From Blastococcus sp. MG754426 (lineage in GTDB: Bacteria > Actinomycetota > Actinomycetes > Mycobacteriales > Geodermatophilaceae): a DNA stretch of 60,817 nucleotides. The DNA lies in contig NZ_SSXC01000016.1 of assembly GCF_021699055.1 (NCBI RefSeq), forward strand, positions 1 to 60,817. The letters are read 5' to 3'. The notes below the pieces were generated by a model. It saw nothing but the letters and a program-made list of their open reading frames with translations, was not told the DNA's origin and ran no database searches. Shown here piece by piece: positions 44,527 to 52,104 of this stretch. A program made the position numbers and the translations under genes. The stretch's first letter is position 1. Every line of letters begins with the position of its first letter.

Positions 44527-45459
44527 TCAGGCTACGGCTGTAGCCGACATGTCAGCGTTGATGCTGCAGCAGGCCGCGAAGACCTTGCCCGACTGGCAGG
44601 GGCACGGCTCGTCGGCGATCGCAGCCAGGCAGCAGTCGACGAAGCGCCGGCCGCTGTCGCACTCGCACGCCGACGCCTGGGACATCGGGTGCAGCGAGCC
44701 GGCCATCATGCGGGCGAAGTCCGACCCGGAGTCGTTGAAGGTGTGGATGCGGCGGGTGGTGGACTCCCCGCGGCGCAGCGCGGTCAGCATGACGTCGCCA
44801 CCGACGTAGGTCTTCAGACCCGAGTACAGATCGGCCATGGCACGGTCGCGGCGGACGGCCTTGGCCAGGTCGACCCACTCCTCGGGGCGGCGCGGCGCCG
44901 GCTGGATGGGCAGCCGACCGAGGGCGGCGACGGCCCGGTCGGCCTGGTCGCCGAGGACGGCAGGCAGGTGACCGCGAAGCCGGTGCAGCTCGAGGTCGCC
45001 GGGCCGCCGGTCGAGCGGGCTGGGCATCGCGTACAGGCCATCGAGCTTGGTCGGCGCGAAGCCGTGGTCGGAGGCGAACCCGTAGGCCACGAACCTCTGC
45101 CGCTGGGGCGAGTAGCCGACGAGGAAGACGACCGAGGGGGTCACGGTGGCGCTGCGGCCGTGCGCGATGTTCTCGGCGTCCAGGTCGATGCCCAGCTCGG
45201 ACCACACGTGCGCCAGGTGCGCGGGCGCCTCGCGGGCGAACTCGTCGAAGTCGGCGGCGTGCTGGGCCAGGTAGAGCGCCTGCATGTGCCAGCGGCGCTC
45301 GAAGCCGGTCGAGCCCTGGGCGACGATCGCGGCGTCCAGGTGCGGCAGGGGCAGCAGCTTGGACGTGTGGCCCATGCGCGTGGCCGTGTGCGTGTAGGTC
45401 AGGGTGTCGGTGATGATCTCCGCCCGGTCGGCGTGGGCGGCGAAGGCGATGAGGGTCAT
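44527..45459 (-). CDS. Ntn-hydrolase-like protein with two C-terminal SEC-C zinc motifs
   Basis: A 310-residue protein. The N-terminus, MTLIAFAAHADRAEIITDTL, with a later AAIVAQGSTGFERRW strand, resembles the phage/bacterial branch of proteasome-like Ntn hydrolases, with Thr2 as possible nucleophile. The C-terminus has two SEC-C motifs in tandem: ACECDSGRRFVDCC and PCPCQSGKVFAACC. Its ATG overlaps the tape-measure stop by 4 nt, so it is translated with it. It may be a processing protease or tail-associated factor of the satellite (inference). I know of no such domain combination in tail modules. Confidence 0.68.
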   Translation of the reverse strand: MTLIAFAAHADRAEIITDTLTYTHTATRMGHTSKLLPLPHLDAAIVAQGSTGFERRWHMQALYLAQHAADFDEFAREAPAHLAHVWSELGIDLDAENIAHGRSATVTPSVVFLVGYSPQRQRFVAYGFASDHGFAPTKLDGLYAMPSPLDRRPGDLELHRLRGHLPAVLGDQADRAVAALGRLPIQPAPRRPEEWVDLAKAVRRDRAMADLYSGLKTYVGGDVMLTALRRGESTTRRIHTFNDSGSDFARMMAGSLHPMSQASACECDSGRRFVDCCLAAIADEPCPCQSGKVFAACCSINADMSATAVA

Positions 45460-48269
45460 GCTGCGGTCTCCAGTCGGTTGTGGTGTGCGAGGGGGATGAA
45501 GGCCGGCCCGCCGGTCTCGGGCTCGGCCCAGACGCGCCAGTCGCCGGCGCGGGCGATCTGCGCGACGTGGTTCTCGGACATGCCGCCGTCTGCGTAGTAG
45601 TCGACGACTCCGCCGTCGGCCTCGAAGAACCCGCCTCGCGGGTTGATCGCCTTGCGGCCGACAGCGCGCAGCAGCGGGTTGACGCCAGCCGCCAGCTCCA
45701 CGCCGTACTGCTGGGCGATCAGTGCGATCGTCGTGGTGCCGGCCTGCAGCTCGCGGGCGGCGGCCTCGGCGGCGCCCTGGCCAGCCTTCGCGGCAATCGC
45801 CGCGAGTACGGGCTGCGCCATCGTCAGTTGCGCACCCCAGGCATCGGTGGCTTCCTTCGCCCGAAGCGCAGTGATCTCGTCGAGCCGGTCCAGCTCGGCG
45901 TCGGAACGCTTGACCAGTTCAGCGACCAGCGGGGCACCCTCCGGGCCCATGCGCGCCAGCTCATCGAGGGTGCCCTGCGACACGCGGCCGGCGAGGATGA
46001 GCATGTTGGTCTGCCAGTTGGTCTGCGCGGTCACCTGCTCCTCGAGGCGGCGCATGTACTCGTCGAAGCTGACCCCGGTGTCGACGACGAAGTCACGCCA
46101 CGAATCGGCGCCCGCCCCGGCAGCCTCCGCGGCCTTGATTGCGGCCGCCTCCTCGGCTGCCACCTTCTCGTCCAGCAGGGTCGTGTAGACCCCGAGCGGG
46201 TTGATGAAGTCGGCGAGCGTGGAACCGAGTTCCTCCGTGCGGGCGATCAGCGCCTGGGTCTCTTCCTCGCCGTAGCCCATCGCAGCGGCATAGCCCTCAA
46301 TGCTGCCGTAGGCGGCCTCAAGGTTCTGCGCCAGCGCCGCGGTGTTCTGCGCCTGGCGTGCGGCCGACTCGGCAGCCAGCGACTGGTCGTTCTCCACCCC
46401 CTTGAGCGCCTCGGTGTAGGCGGGCATCAGGTTCTTGAGGTCCTCGACGGTGCCGCCGCCGCGCTCCCACTCCGCGGACAGGATGGCGAACTGCTCCTTC
46501 GCCATCTCCGCGTTGCCGGACTCCACCATCAACGCCAACGACTGGCCCATCTGGTCGAGCTGCTCAAGCAGACGTTCCCGGCTGCCCACACCCTCAGCGG
46601 AGCCGAAGGAGATCAGCTCGGCGCCGAAGTTGTTGAGGCGCTCCAGGTTGCTCGGGTCGGTGAGCCGGCGGGCAGCATCGGCCAGGCCGTTGATGTCGTC
46701 GGCCAGAGGAGCCGCAGCCGCCGCCCGGAACTGCGCGTCGACCTGCTCCATCGAGTCACCCATGCCCAGCAGGGCTGCGGTCGTCTCTTCCATGGACGCC
46801 GGAGCAGTCCCCACCGACGCCTTGAGCGCGTCGACCGCCTGCGACAGTGCGAAGACGACGCCAGCGATGCCGGCGGCCTTGCCCACCTTGCCGAGACCGG
46901 AGGCGACGCCGGGCATGGTGCTGCTCAGCGTCTGGAACGCCTTATACGTCTCGATGACCCGGGGGAACACCAGCAGGAACGCGCCCGCGACGAGGGTCCC
47001 GACACCGGCGAGGCCGGCGAAGCTGGCGACAAGCGTTTGCGCGGGGTCCGAAAGGTCGGCGAACCAGCCCGCCACGTCGGCCAGGCCACCGGCCAGCTCT
47101 GCGAGGACCGGGAGGAAAACCTCGCCGATCTCGATGGCCGCATCGGTGATGTTGTTGCGGGCGATAGCCAGCTTCGACGCGGTGGTGTCGTACCGCTTCG
47201 CCGCCTCCTCGACCAGCGCCGAGTTCTGTTCCCACGCCTTGCTGCTCGTGTCGAGCGACGTGGCGAGACCCTCGCTGGCACCCATGAGACGGAGCAGCAC
47301 CGACGCTTCCTCGGTGCCCTTCAGCCCCAGGTCCGACAGCGTGGCGACCACGTTGCCACCGGACGAATTGACGTCGTCGAGGCCCTGCGTGAACAGGGAG
47401 ACGGCGCGGATCGGGTCTTCCTCAAACGCGCGAGCGAACTCGGCAGACGAGACGCCCGCGACGTCGGCGAAACCGGCGAGGGCTTCGCCGCCCTCCAGGG
47501 TCGCCGTGTGGATCTTCTGGAGCACGCGGGTCATCACGCCGCCACCGAGCTGCGCTTCGATGCCCACGTCGGCCATCGCGGATGCCAGCGCCAGAACGTC
47601 GGACTCGGTCGCCCCGACCAGCGCACCGGCGCCGGAGAGACGCTGCGCCATGCTGAGGATGTCCGCCTCAGTCGAGGCACCGGCGTTGCCCAGCGCGACG
47701 AGAGAAGCGCCCATGCGGTCGACGTCCTGCGGGGACGTCCGCATGACGTTCATCATCTGCGCGAGGCTGGTGGCCGCCTCGTCGGCGGTGAGGTTCGTCG
47801 TCTCACCGAGGTCGATCATCGTGCGGGTGAAGGCGGCCACGTCTTCGCGCTTGACGCCGAGCTGCCCGGCCGCCTCGGCGACCGCGGCGATCTCCTGGTG
47901 CGTCGCAGGCAGAGTGCGGGCCAGCCCGCGAAGCTCACCCTCAAGCGTGGCCATCTCCGCCGCAGAACCATCGACGGTCTTGGTCACACCAGCCCAGGCG
48001 GACTCCCAGTCAATGGCAGCCTTGATCGTGGCGCCGAGCGCCAGCGTCGTGGCCGCCCCGAAACCGGCGAGCGTGGTGCCGGCCGTGTTCCAAGCCTGCT
48101 CGTTCTTCTGCGCAGACTCCGTTAGCCGCCCCAGCGTGGTCGACGCCTCGCGCTGCGTCTTCTCCGCCTGATCCCCGACGCCCTTCACCGACCGCTCGGC
48201 CTGCTGCATCTGGGCCTTGAAGTCGGCGATGTTTGCCATCAGCCTGACAACTACGGATCGATCCGCCAT
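45456..48269 (-). CDS. Phage tail tape-measure protein
   Basis: A 937-residue protein starting MADRSVVVRLMANIADFKAQ. It carries the TP901-type tape-measure core (AGVTKTVDGSAAEMATLEGE ... LGETTNLTADEAATSLAQMM), long helical Ala-rich stretches, two hydrophobic segments around residues 430-470 (TLVASFAGLAGVGTLVAGAF) and a C-terminal ADGGVVDYYADGG / GGPAFIPLAHHNR end that looks complete. AGGAGGG precedes the ATG at 48269. Tape-measure proteins set siphovirus tail length; at about 0.15 nm per residue this one would specify roughly 140 nm. No other structural tail gene accompanies it, which is the key oddity of the island. Confidence 0.93.
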   Translation of the reverse strand: MADRSVVVRLMANIADFKAQMQQAERSVKGVGDQAEKTQREASTTLGRLTESAQKNEQAWNTAGTTLAGFGAATTLALGATIKAAIDWESAWAGVTKTVDGSAAEMATLEGELRGLARTLPATHQEIAAVAEAAGQLGVKREDVAAFTRTMIDLGETTNLTADEAATSLAQMMNVMRTSPQDVDRMGASLVALGNAGASTEADILSMAQRLSGAGALVGATESDVLALASAMADVGIEAQLGGGVMTRVLQKIHTATLEGGEALAGFADVAGVSSAEFARAFEEDPIRAVSLFTQGLDDVNSSGGNVVATLSDLGLKGTEEASVLLRLMGASEGLATSLDTSSKAWEQNSALVEEAAKRYDTTASKLAIARNNITDAAIEIGEVFLPVLAELAGGLADVAGWFADLSDPAQTLVASFAGLAGVGTLVAGAFLLVFPRVIETYKAFQTLSSTMPGVASGLGKVGKAAGIAGVVFALSQAVDALKASVGTAPASMEETTAALLGMGDSMEQVDAQFRAAAAAPLADDINGLADAARRLTDPSNLERLNNFGAELISFGSAEGVGSRERLLEQLDQMGQSLALMVESGNAEMAKEQFAILSAEWERGGGTVEDLKNLMPAYTEALKGVENDQSLAAESAARQAQNTAALAQNLEAAYGSIEGYAAAMGYGEEETQALIARTEELGSTLADFINPLGVYTTLLDEKVAAEEAAAIKAAEAAGAGADSWRDFVVDTGVSFDEYMRRLEEQVTAQTNWQTNMLILAGRVSQGTLDELARMGPEGAPLVAELVKRSDAELDRLDEITALRAKEATDAWGAQLTMAQPVLAAIAAKAGQGAAEAAARELQAGTTTIALIAQQYGVELAAGVNPLLRAVGRKAINPRGGFFEADGGVVDYYADGGMSENHVAQIARAGDWRVWAEPETGGPAFIPLAHHNRLETAA

Positions 48270-48586
48270 CAGCTCGACCCTCCTTTCCTTGCCTCGTTGG
48301 CTTCTCGTTCGGCTCGGACCAGTGCCGGCGGCAGGTCCATCTGGTTCAGTGCGACGCGCTCGCGGCCGAGCAGGCCCGGCAGCGGCTCGGCGTGCGTCTC
48401 CCGCCACGCGGCCCGGGCACGCAGCCATGCGGCGAAGTCAGCGGCCGTCCACTTGACCGCCCACGGCATCGGGCGCCCGTCCTCCGTCTTCGGCGCCGGC
48501 TGCGGCGGCACGAACCGCAGCAGCTCCCGGTGCGGCAGCCCCGCCACCTCGTCCGGGGACGGCTCCACGGGCTTCCTGCGGGCCAT
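48269..48586 (-). CDS. Small island protein upstream of the tape measure
   Basis: A 105-residue soluble protein: MARRKPVEPSPDEVAGLPHR, a Trp-rich centre (MPWAVKWTAADFAAWLRARA AWRE) and a charged C-terminus. Its stop shares one base with the tape-measure ATG and its own ATG shares one base with the preceding stop (TGATG). In tailed phages the genes just before the tape measure encode tail assembly chaperones; position suggests such a role here, but I cannot recognise the fold. No slippery frameshift site was identified. Confidence 0.65.
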   Translation of the reverse strand: MARRKPVEPSPDEVAGLPHRELLRFVPPQPAPKTEDGRPMPWAVKWTAADFAAWLRARAAWRETHAEPLPGLLGRERVALNQMDLPPALVRAEREANEARKGGSS

Positions 48587-48948
48587 CACGCGCCCTTCCT
48601 GTGCCCGGCCCACCGCTTACTGGCAGCAGCGCGCCCACGGGCCTGTAGCGGCGTCGGCAGGGACTCGTCGTCCTCGTCAGGGAGAGCCAGCTGAGACAGC
48701 AGCCGCCCCAGGGCCAGCCGGTGCTGGCGCAGCTCGCCGACAGCGGGATGCACGCGAGGCTGACCGGTCGATCCCGCCACCGTCGTGCCGTCCTCGGCGA
48801 TCGCCTTGCGCAGCGACTCGCACTCATCCATCAGCCGGCACGCCTCGGTCAGCAGCTCGAGCTCCGACCGCGACAGCTCGTAGACGTCGGTCGCATGAGC
48901 CCAGAAGCTGCGACCCCGGGCCGCCAGCCCGCTCGGAGGCTCAGTCAC
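48586..48948 (-). CDS. P27-type small terminase subunit-like protein
   Basis: A 120-residue protein. ARGRSFWAHATDVYELSRSE, LELLTEACRLMDECESLRKA, then VAGSTGQPRVHPAVGELRQH and RLALGRLLSQLALPDEDDES follow the pattern of P27-family small terminase subunits (GSxGQPxxHPAxxELRQHR). The Arg/Lys-rich end is also typical. Small terminases pick the DNA to be packaged; satellites encode their own to redirect a helper phage's large subunit. No large terminase gene is nearby. GTG start at 48948. The family call is by pattern and moderate. Confidence 0.68.
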   Translation of the reverse strand: MTEPPSGLAARGRSFWAHATDVYELSRSELELLTEACRLMDECESLRKAIAEDGTTVAGSTGQPRVHPAVGELRQHRLALGRLLSQLALPDEDDESLPTPLQARGRAAASKRWAGHRKGA

Positions 48949-49105
48949 GGTCAGTCACCGCCCCCGGGTCGGAATCGAGCAAGAGGCATCACCGCACCAC
49001 GAAGACAGCTCCCGGCGGTCCCGATCTTGATGACCCCCCTTGGGGAAGGCCGCACCCCCTCGCGCCGTCAGTGACGCTCCGTGACCGGCGCGGCTCGCCG
49101 TCGCC
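48949..49105. other. 157-nt gap upstream of the terminase-like gene, with short repeats
   Basis: The only sizeable gap within the minus-strand island operon. TCAGTCACGG TCAGTCACCG repeats in tandem at 48941-48960 (9 of 10 agree), and related TCAGTGAC / CCGTGAC words occur at about 49068-49085. A CCCCTTGGGG self-complementary word lies near 49038-49047. It could hold a late promoter, a packaging site recognised by the small terminase, or a replication origin. No gene is seen here. Confidence 0.4.
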
Positions 49106-49393
49106 TCACGCATCGCTGGCCAGCCGTCCGTGCCACCGAGTCCACGACTGCGGCTGTGGTGAGGGCTCGGTGAACTTGATCCGCGTCTCGGCCTGCATCC
49201 GACTGAGCACGTCCGCGACAGCGGCAGGATCAGCGACCTGTCGCGGCGGCGGCGCGGCCTGCTGCGACTCACCGGACGCCACGACGTCGAGGTGCGCGAA
49301 GTCCTCGAGCTTGGGTCGGGGAACGCGGCTGTCGTGCTGAGCCATTCGCAGCGCTGACTCGAACGCGCGCTGACTCAGCGGCTTGGCGGTCAC
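49106..49393 (-). CDS. Hypothetical island protein
   Basis: A 95-residue soluble protein: MTAKPLSQRAFESALRMAQH, then DSRVPRPKLEDFAHLDVVAS, a Pro/Gln-rich linker and a C-terminal SPQPQSWTRWHGRLASDA. No family recognised. Its GTG start overlaps the preceding stop by 4 nt, so it is co-translated with the 291-residue protein before it. Last gene before the 157-nt gap. Confidence 0.6.
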   Translation of the reverse strand: MTAKPLSQRAFESALRMAQHDSRVPRPKLEDFAHLDVVASGESQQAAPPPRQVADPAAVADVLSRMQAETRIKFTEPSPQPQSWTRWHGRLASDA

Positions 49394-50265
49394 GCGGCCA
49401 CCAGCCCGTCACGCTTGGCCTGCTCGGCACGCCGGGCGCGAACCTCGGCGCGGCCCAGCGACAGCTCGGCGTGCGCCTGGCGCAACTGCTCCATGGTGGG
49501 CAGCCAGACGTCGTCGCGGTGGGCGATCAACCGCAGCCGTGCCACCCCGCCCGGCTCCTCGTCCACGGCGCCCTCGAACGGCACGTTGGCGAACTCGTGC
49601 ACGCCGGTGGCGAAGGCGTCGGCCCAGGTCCTCTGGACCACGGCGCGCGTGTCGTACCCGCCGGGCGGGTGCTCCTCGCCGACGACGATGGCGGCCCGCT
49701 GAGCGATCCTCAGCCGCTCGTAGCGGGTGGCGAGCACCCCCAGGTCAACCAGGGCCTTCCGCTGGGCGCTGGTGGCGGCTGCGGCCGCTCCAGCGTCGGC
49801 GGGGTCCAGGTCGCCGAGGGCCTGGCAGGCGGACCGGATCTCGGTCATCAGGTCGGCGAGCTGGTCGCGCAGGCCGGCCAGGAGCTCGGGGAGCGCGTCG
49901 GCGACGGCGGTGTGCCACCCGGCGGTCACGTGCCGGTGCAGGGTGCCGCTGATCTGCATCCGGGCGGCGTCGAGGTCAGCTCGGCGGGTGGCGGCGATGA
50001 GTGCCGCGTCGAACTCGGCGGGGTCGACGGGGCGGCCGGTGGTCAGGTCTTCTGCGGCGCGCTTGACGACGTCGGCGACGGTGGGGCCGTCGCGGTACGC
50101 CCGCTCGAGGACGGCGAGCCGGTCGGCGGCTCCGATCGTCGTGGTGATCGCCGCGGGGACGGTGGGGAAGTCACCTCGGGCGAGCGCGGCGCGGAACGCG
50201 GTGTCGGCGCCGGCGCGGTTGGTCCAGGCCCGGGGGTTGGCCTTGACGGTCTCGGTGGTGGTCAT
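49390..50265 (-). CDS. Large helical island protein of unknown function
   Basis: A 291-residue protein, Ala/Arg/Asp-rich and mostly helical: RADLDAARMQISGTLHRHVT, LPELLAGLRDQLADLMTEIR, then LVDLGVLATRYERLRIAQRA and a charged C-terminal ARRAEQAKRDGLVAA. A non-helical middle has EEHPPGGYDTRAVVQRTWAD. No catalytic motif or membrane segment. GGAGAC lies just before the ATG. It occupies the place where satellite islands carry replication or capsid-modifying genes, but nothing in the sequence fixes its role. Confidence 0.7.
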   Translation of the reverse strand: MTTTETVKANPRAWTNRAGADTAFRAALARGDFPTVPAAITTTIGAADRLAVLERAYRDGPTVADVVKRAAEDLTTGRPVDPAEFDAALIAATRRADLDAARMQISGTLHRHVTAGWHTAVADALPELLAGLRDQLADLMTEIRSACQALGDLDPADAGAAAAATSAQRKALVDLGVLATRYERLRIAQRAAIVVGEEHPPGGYDTRAVVQRTWADAFATGVHEFANVPFEGAVDEEPGGVARLRLIAHRDDVWLPTMEQLRQAHAELSLGRAEVRARRAEQAKRDGLVAA

Positions 50266-50297
50266 CGGGTCTCCTTCTGGTGTGGTGGTCATCGGGC

Positions 50298-50504
50298 TTA
50301 TGGGGTCGTGCGTGATCCCCCGGTGACGCGGGGATCGAGTAGGTCGGCGACGACGTCGACGTGGCGGCACTCGGGGTCGCCGCAGTCGCAGTCCCAGCCG
50401 CGGGGGTCCCAGGACACGCGGTGGTCGCCGACGATGGCGAGGACTCCGGGGTCGCGGGCGCGGATGCCGAGCACGCGGAGGAAGCGGACGTTGATGCCGG
50501 TCAT
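50298..50504 (-). CDS. Small SWIM-like zinc-binding protein
   Basis: A 68-residue protein: MTGINVRFLRVLGIRARDPG, VLAIVGDHRVSWDPRGWDCD, then CGDPECRHVDVVADLLDPRV. The CxC-x5-CxH arrangement (CDCGDPECRH) is that of a SWIM zinc-binding motif, which contacts DNA or proteins. The ATG overlaps the preceding stop by 4 nt. Function in the island unknown. Confidence 0.7.
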   Translation of the reverse strand: MTGINVRFLRVLGIRARDPGVLAIVGDHRVSWDPRGWDCDCGDPECRHVDVVADLLDPRVTGGSRTTP

Positions 50505-51061
50505 GCCACTCGCCCCGTCGAGTCGGAAGACGGGCGCTTGAAGGGAGTGGGCTGCCACTCGCCTCCGTTGCTGCCGTCTGTAGAGGCGCGGTCGGCTTCA
50601 CCGACAGCACGGCTCCCGATCGGCGCAGGCTGTGTGCCGTGGGTTTTGTAAGTAGTGCGCGCGCGTATGGGTGTCGTATCGCGGCACCCTGAGGCCGGTT
50701 CCTGGGTGTCGTTCTGAGGGTGTCGCAATCCCGATACCTCAACCTCGGGTCGAGGGTGTCGTGATGCGGCACCCTGACCGCTGGGGAAGCTCGCCGCGTA
50801 CTGCATCGTCTGGCCGTTCTTGCCGCCAGCGACCCGCGTCAGCAGACCGGCTTTGACGGCCTCCCCGATGCGGACGGTCACGCGGTGCTCGGCGATGTCC
50901 AGCGCCTTCGCCAGCTCGGCCCGCGGCACCTTGACGTGCCCCAGGTCGGTCATGTGGCAGACGGCGATGTAGGCGAGCAGCTCACGGCAGGACCCGCTGA
51001 CGCCGTGGTGACGGATCACCAGGCGGTACCAGCGGTCCCGCACGTTCTGCCGGCGGCTCAC
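50501..51061 (-). CDS. Winged-helix protein, possible replication initiator or regulator
   Basis: A 186-residue protein. The N-terminal half contains a winged helix: CRELLAYIAVCHMTDLGHVK, VPRAELAKALDIAEHRVTVR then IGEAVKAGLLTRVAGGKNGQ. The C-terminal half is low-complexity, rich in Pro, Ser, Thr and Arg. It resembles helix-turn-helix proteins from actinobacterial prophages and islands. A replication role is possible by position (mid-operon after xis), yet no Rep or primase motif is present. GTG start overlaps the previous stop (GTGA). Confidence 0.68.
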   Translation of the reverse strand: MSRRQNVRDRWYRLVIRHHGVSGSCRELLAYIAVCHMTDLGHVKVPRAELAKALDIAEHRVTVRIGEAVKAGLLTRVAGGKNGQTMQYAASFPSGQGAASRHPRPEVEVSGLRHPQNDTQEPASGCRDTTPIRARTTYKTHGTQPAPIGSRAVGEADRASTDGSNGGEWQPTPFKRPSSDSTGRVA

Positions 51062-51318
51062 CGGTCGACCGAACTCAGCTCGACGATCCGCCGGTCGCGG
51101 TGCTCGAGCAGGGCCAGCAGGTCCCCGACCCGGTTGATCGGGCACATGAGCACGCCCTTGCGGTCCGGATGCCAGTCGCGCATCCGGGCGATGTCCAGCT
51201 CCTCGAGGAGTCGGACGAGGCCCCGGCCGTACAGCCAGCACGACCGGGCGCCGACCTCGATGCGGACAGTGGCCCGCTGGTGGGGCTCCTCGAACAGGCG
51301 CAGCGGTCGGACCCCCAT
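51058..51318 (-). CDS. Hypothetical island protein
   Basis: An 86-residue protein, MGVRPLRLFEEPHQRATVRI, EVGARSCWLYGRGLVRLLEE, LDIARMRDWHPDRKGVLMCP then INRVGDLLALLEHRDRRIVE. Compact alpha/beta pattern, no recognised family. It shares one base with the previous stop (TGATG) and four with the next start (GTGA), so it is certainly part of the coupled operon. Confidence 0.65.
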   Translation of the reverse strand: MGVRPLRLFEEPHQRATVRIEVGARSCWLYGRGLVRLLEELDIARMRDWHPDRKGVLMCPINRVGDLLALLEHRDRRIVELSSVDR

Positions 51319-51692
51319 CAGGCCACCTCCCGCATCCGGGCGGCGCTCTCGCGGGCTCTGGCGGCCCGCTCGGGCTCACCGCGGCGTTCGCACAGCTCGG
51401 CGAACGTGGGGCGGTCGGCGGTGCGCCGCACCTCGGCGACGATCTCCGGGGACCAGACGGCCGGCTCCTCGTAGTCGCGGGCGGCGTCGAGCTCGATGCG
51501 CAGCCTGAGAGCCACTTCGGCCGGGTCGGTGTAGGTCCGCCAGCACTCGGCGGCGATGACGCACGCGGCGACCTTCGCCCGGCTGCCGTCGGGCAGCGCA
51601 GCCCACTCCGCCGATCCGTAGTCGGGGATCGGCTGGCCTGCGGCCTGGATGAGTGCGCTCGCCCAAGGGAGCGCGCTAGGGATGACGCTCAT
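51318..51692 (-). CDS. DUF2742-like island protein
   Basis: A 124-residue protein. PIPDYGSAEWAALPDGSRAK, VAACVIAAECWRTYTDPAEV resembles small actinophage/prophage proteins of the DUF2742 type (xxGxxxWxALxxxxxxKxAAxxxAAexW). The C-terminus (ERRGEPERAARARESAARMR) is basic and helical. ATG at 51692 overlaps the stop of a 37-codon gene. Family assignment is tentative; function unknown. Confidence 0.6.
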   Translation of the reverse strand: MSVIPSALPWASALIQAAGQPIPDYGSAEWAALPDGSRAKVAACVIAAECWRTYTDPAEVALRLRIELDAARDYEEPAVWSPEIVAEVRRTADRPTFAELCERRGEPERAARARESAARMREVA

Positions 51693-51802
51693 GGGGCGCC
51701 TCCGCTACTCTCGAGCGCGAGACCTGCCGCCATGTGGATCTCGCTTCCGCCCTCGCTCAGCGCCAACTGAGCGGGGGCGTTCTGCTTCTGCTGTAGGGCC
51801 AT
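51689..51802 (-). CDS. 37-residue coupled micro-protein after excisionase
   Basis: A short frame MALQQKQNAPAQLALSEGGS then EIHMAAGLALESSGGAP. Its ATG shares a base with the excisionase stop (TAATG) and its stop overlaps the next ATG (ATGA). These two perfect junctions, matching the rest of the operon, argue that it is translated. No family recognised; it may serve mainly to couple translation. Confidence 0.6.
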   Translation of the reverse strand: MALQQKQNAPAQLALSEGGSEIHMAAGLALESSGGAP

Positions 51803-52005
51803 TAGGCGGCCCCCGCTCGAGGCTGATCCGCCTGCTGGTCGAGCCAGGCATCGACGTCAGTTCGGCGGTAGCGGACATGCTTGCCGACGCGCATTCCACG
51901 GGGACCGGAGCCCTTTGTGCGCCACTGGTACAGCGTTCCGAGGGGAACGCCGAGGAAGTCGGCGAGCTCCTGAGCACTCAGGAGGCGATCGATGGCTTGT
52001 GTCAC
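51802..52005 (-). CDS. Excisionase-type MerR-like helix-turn-helix protein
   Basis: A 67-residue DNA-binding protein: RLLSAQELADFLGVPLGTLY, QWRTKGSGPRGMRVGKHVRY then RRTDVDAWLDQQADQPRAGA. This is the excisionase/AlpA winged-helix pattern (LLxxxELAxxLGVxxxTLYxWR...G...GRxxRYRRxDVxxWL). It is first in the minus-strand operon, divergent from the repressor and integrase, as expected for an excision factor. The GTG start at 52005 lies within a GTGTC-N5-GACAC operator candidate. Confidence 0.88.
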   Translation of the reverse strand: MTQAIDRLLSAQELADFLGVPLGTLYQWRTKGSGPRGMRVGKHVRYRRTDVDAWLDQQADQPRAGAA

Positions 52006-52013
52006 TGAGACAC
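51999..52013. promoter_or_regulatory. Operator candidate O1 (GTGTC-N5-GACAC) at the excisionase start
   Basis: GTGTCACTGAGACAC, a perfect 5-5-5 palindrome, covers the excisionase start codon. The same half-sites recur with the same spacing at 52090-52104, over the start of the divergent repressor gene. Confidence 0.6.
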
Positions 52014-52061
52014 ATCCTCTCCGTCGGTTGTGTGACGACGAAAAGAGGATGGCAGCCTGTG

Positions 52062-52091
52062 TTGCCAGATGTCAACGGATACACGTAGAGT
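52062..52091 (+). promoter_or_regulatory. Repressor/integrase promoter, probably leaderless
   Basis: TTGCCA (52062-52067) and TAGAGT (52086-52091) are spaced by 18 nt. The ATG begins 6 nt after the -10 element, where transcription should start, so the repressor mRNA is probably leaderless. Confidence 0.5.
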
Positions 52092-52104
52092 GTCCTCATG
52101 ACAC
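52090..52104. promoter_or_regulatory. Operator candidate O2 (GTGTC-N5-GACAC) at the repressor start
   Basis: GTGTCCTCATGACAC overlaps the end of the -10 element and the repressor ATG, so binding here would give autorepression. Half-sites and spacing equal those of O1, whose centre is 91 bp away. Confidence 0.6.

Noticed and set aside
48269..48948. A programmed frameshift joining the two small genes before the tape measure, as in tail chaperones
   Set aside because: The two frames meet by a TGATG overlap and no slippery heptamer was found; the upstream gene looks like a small terminase.
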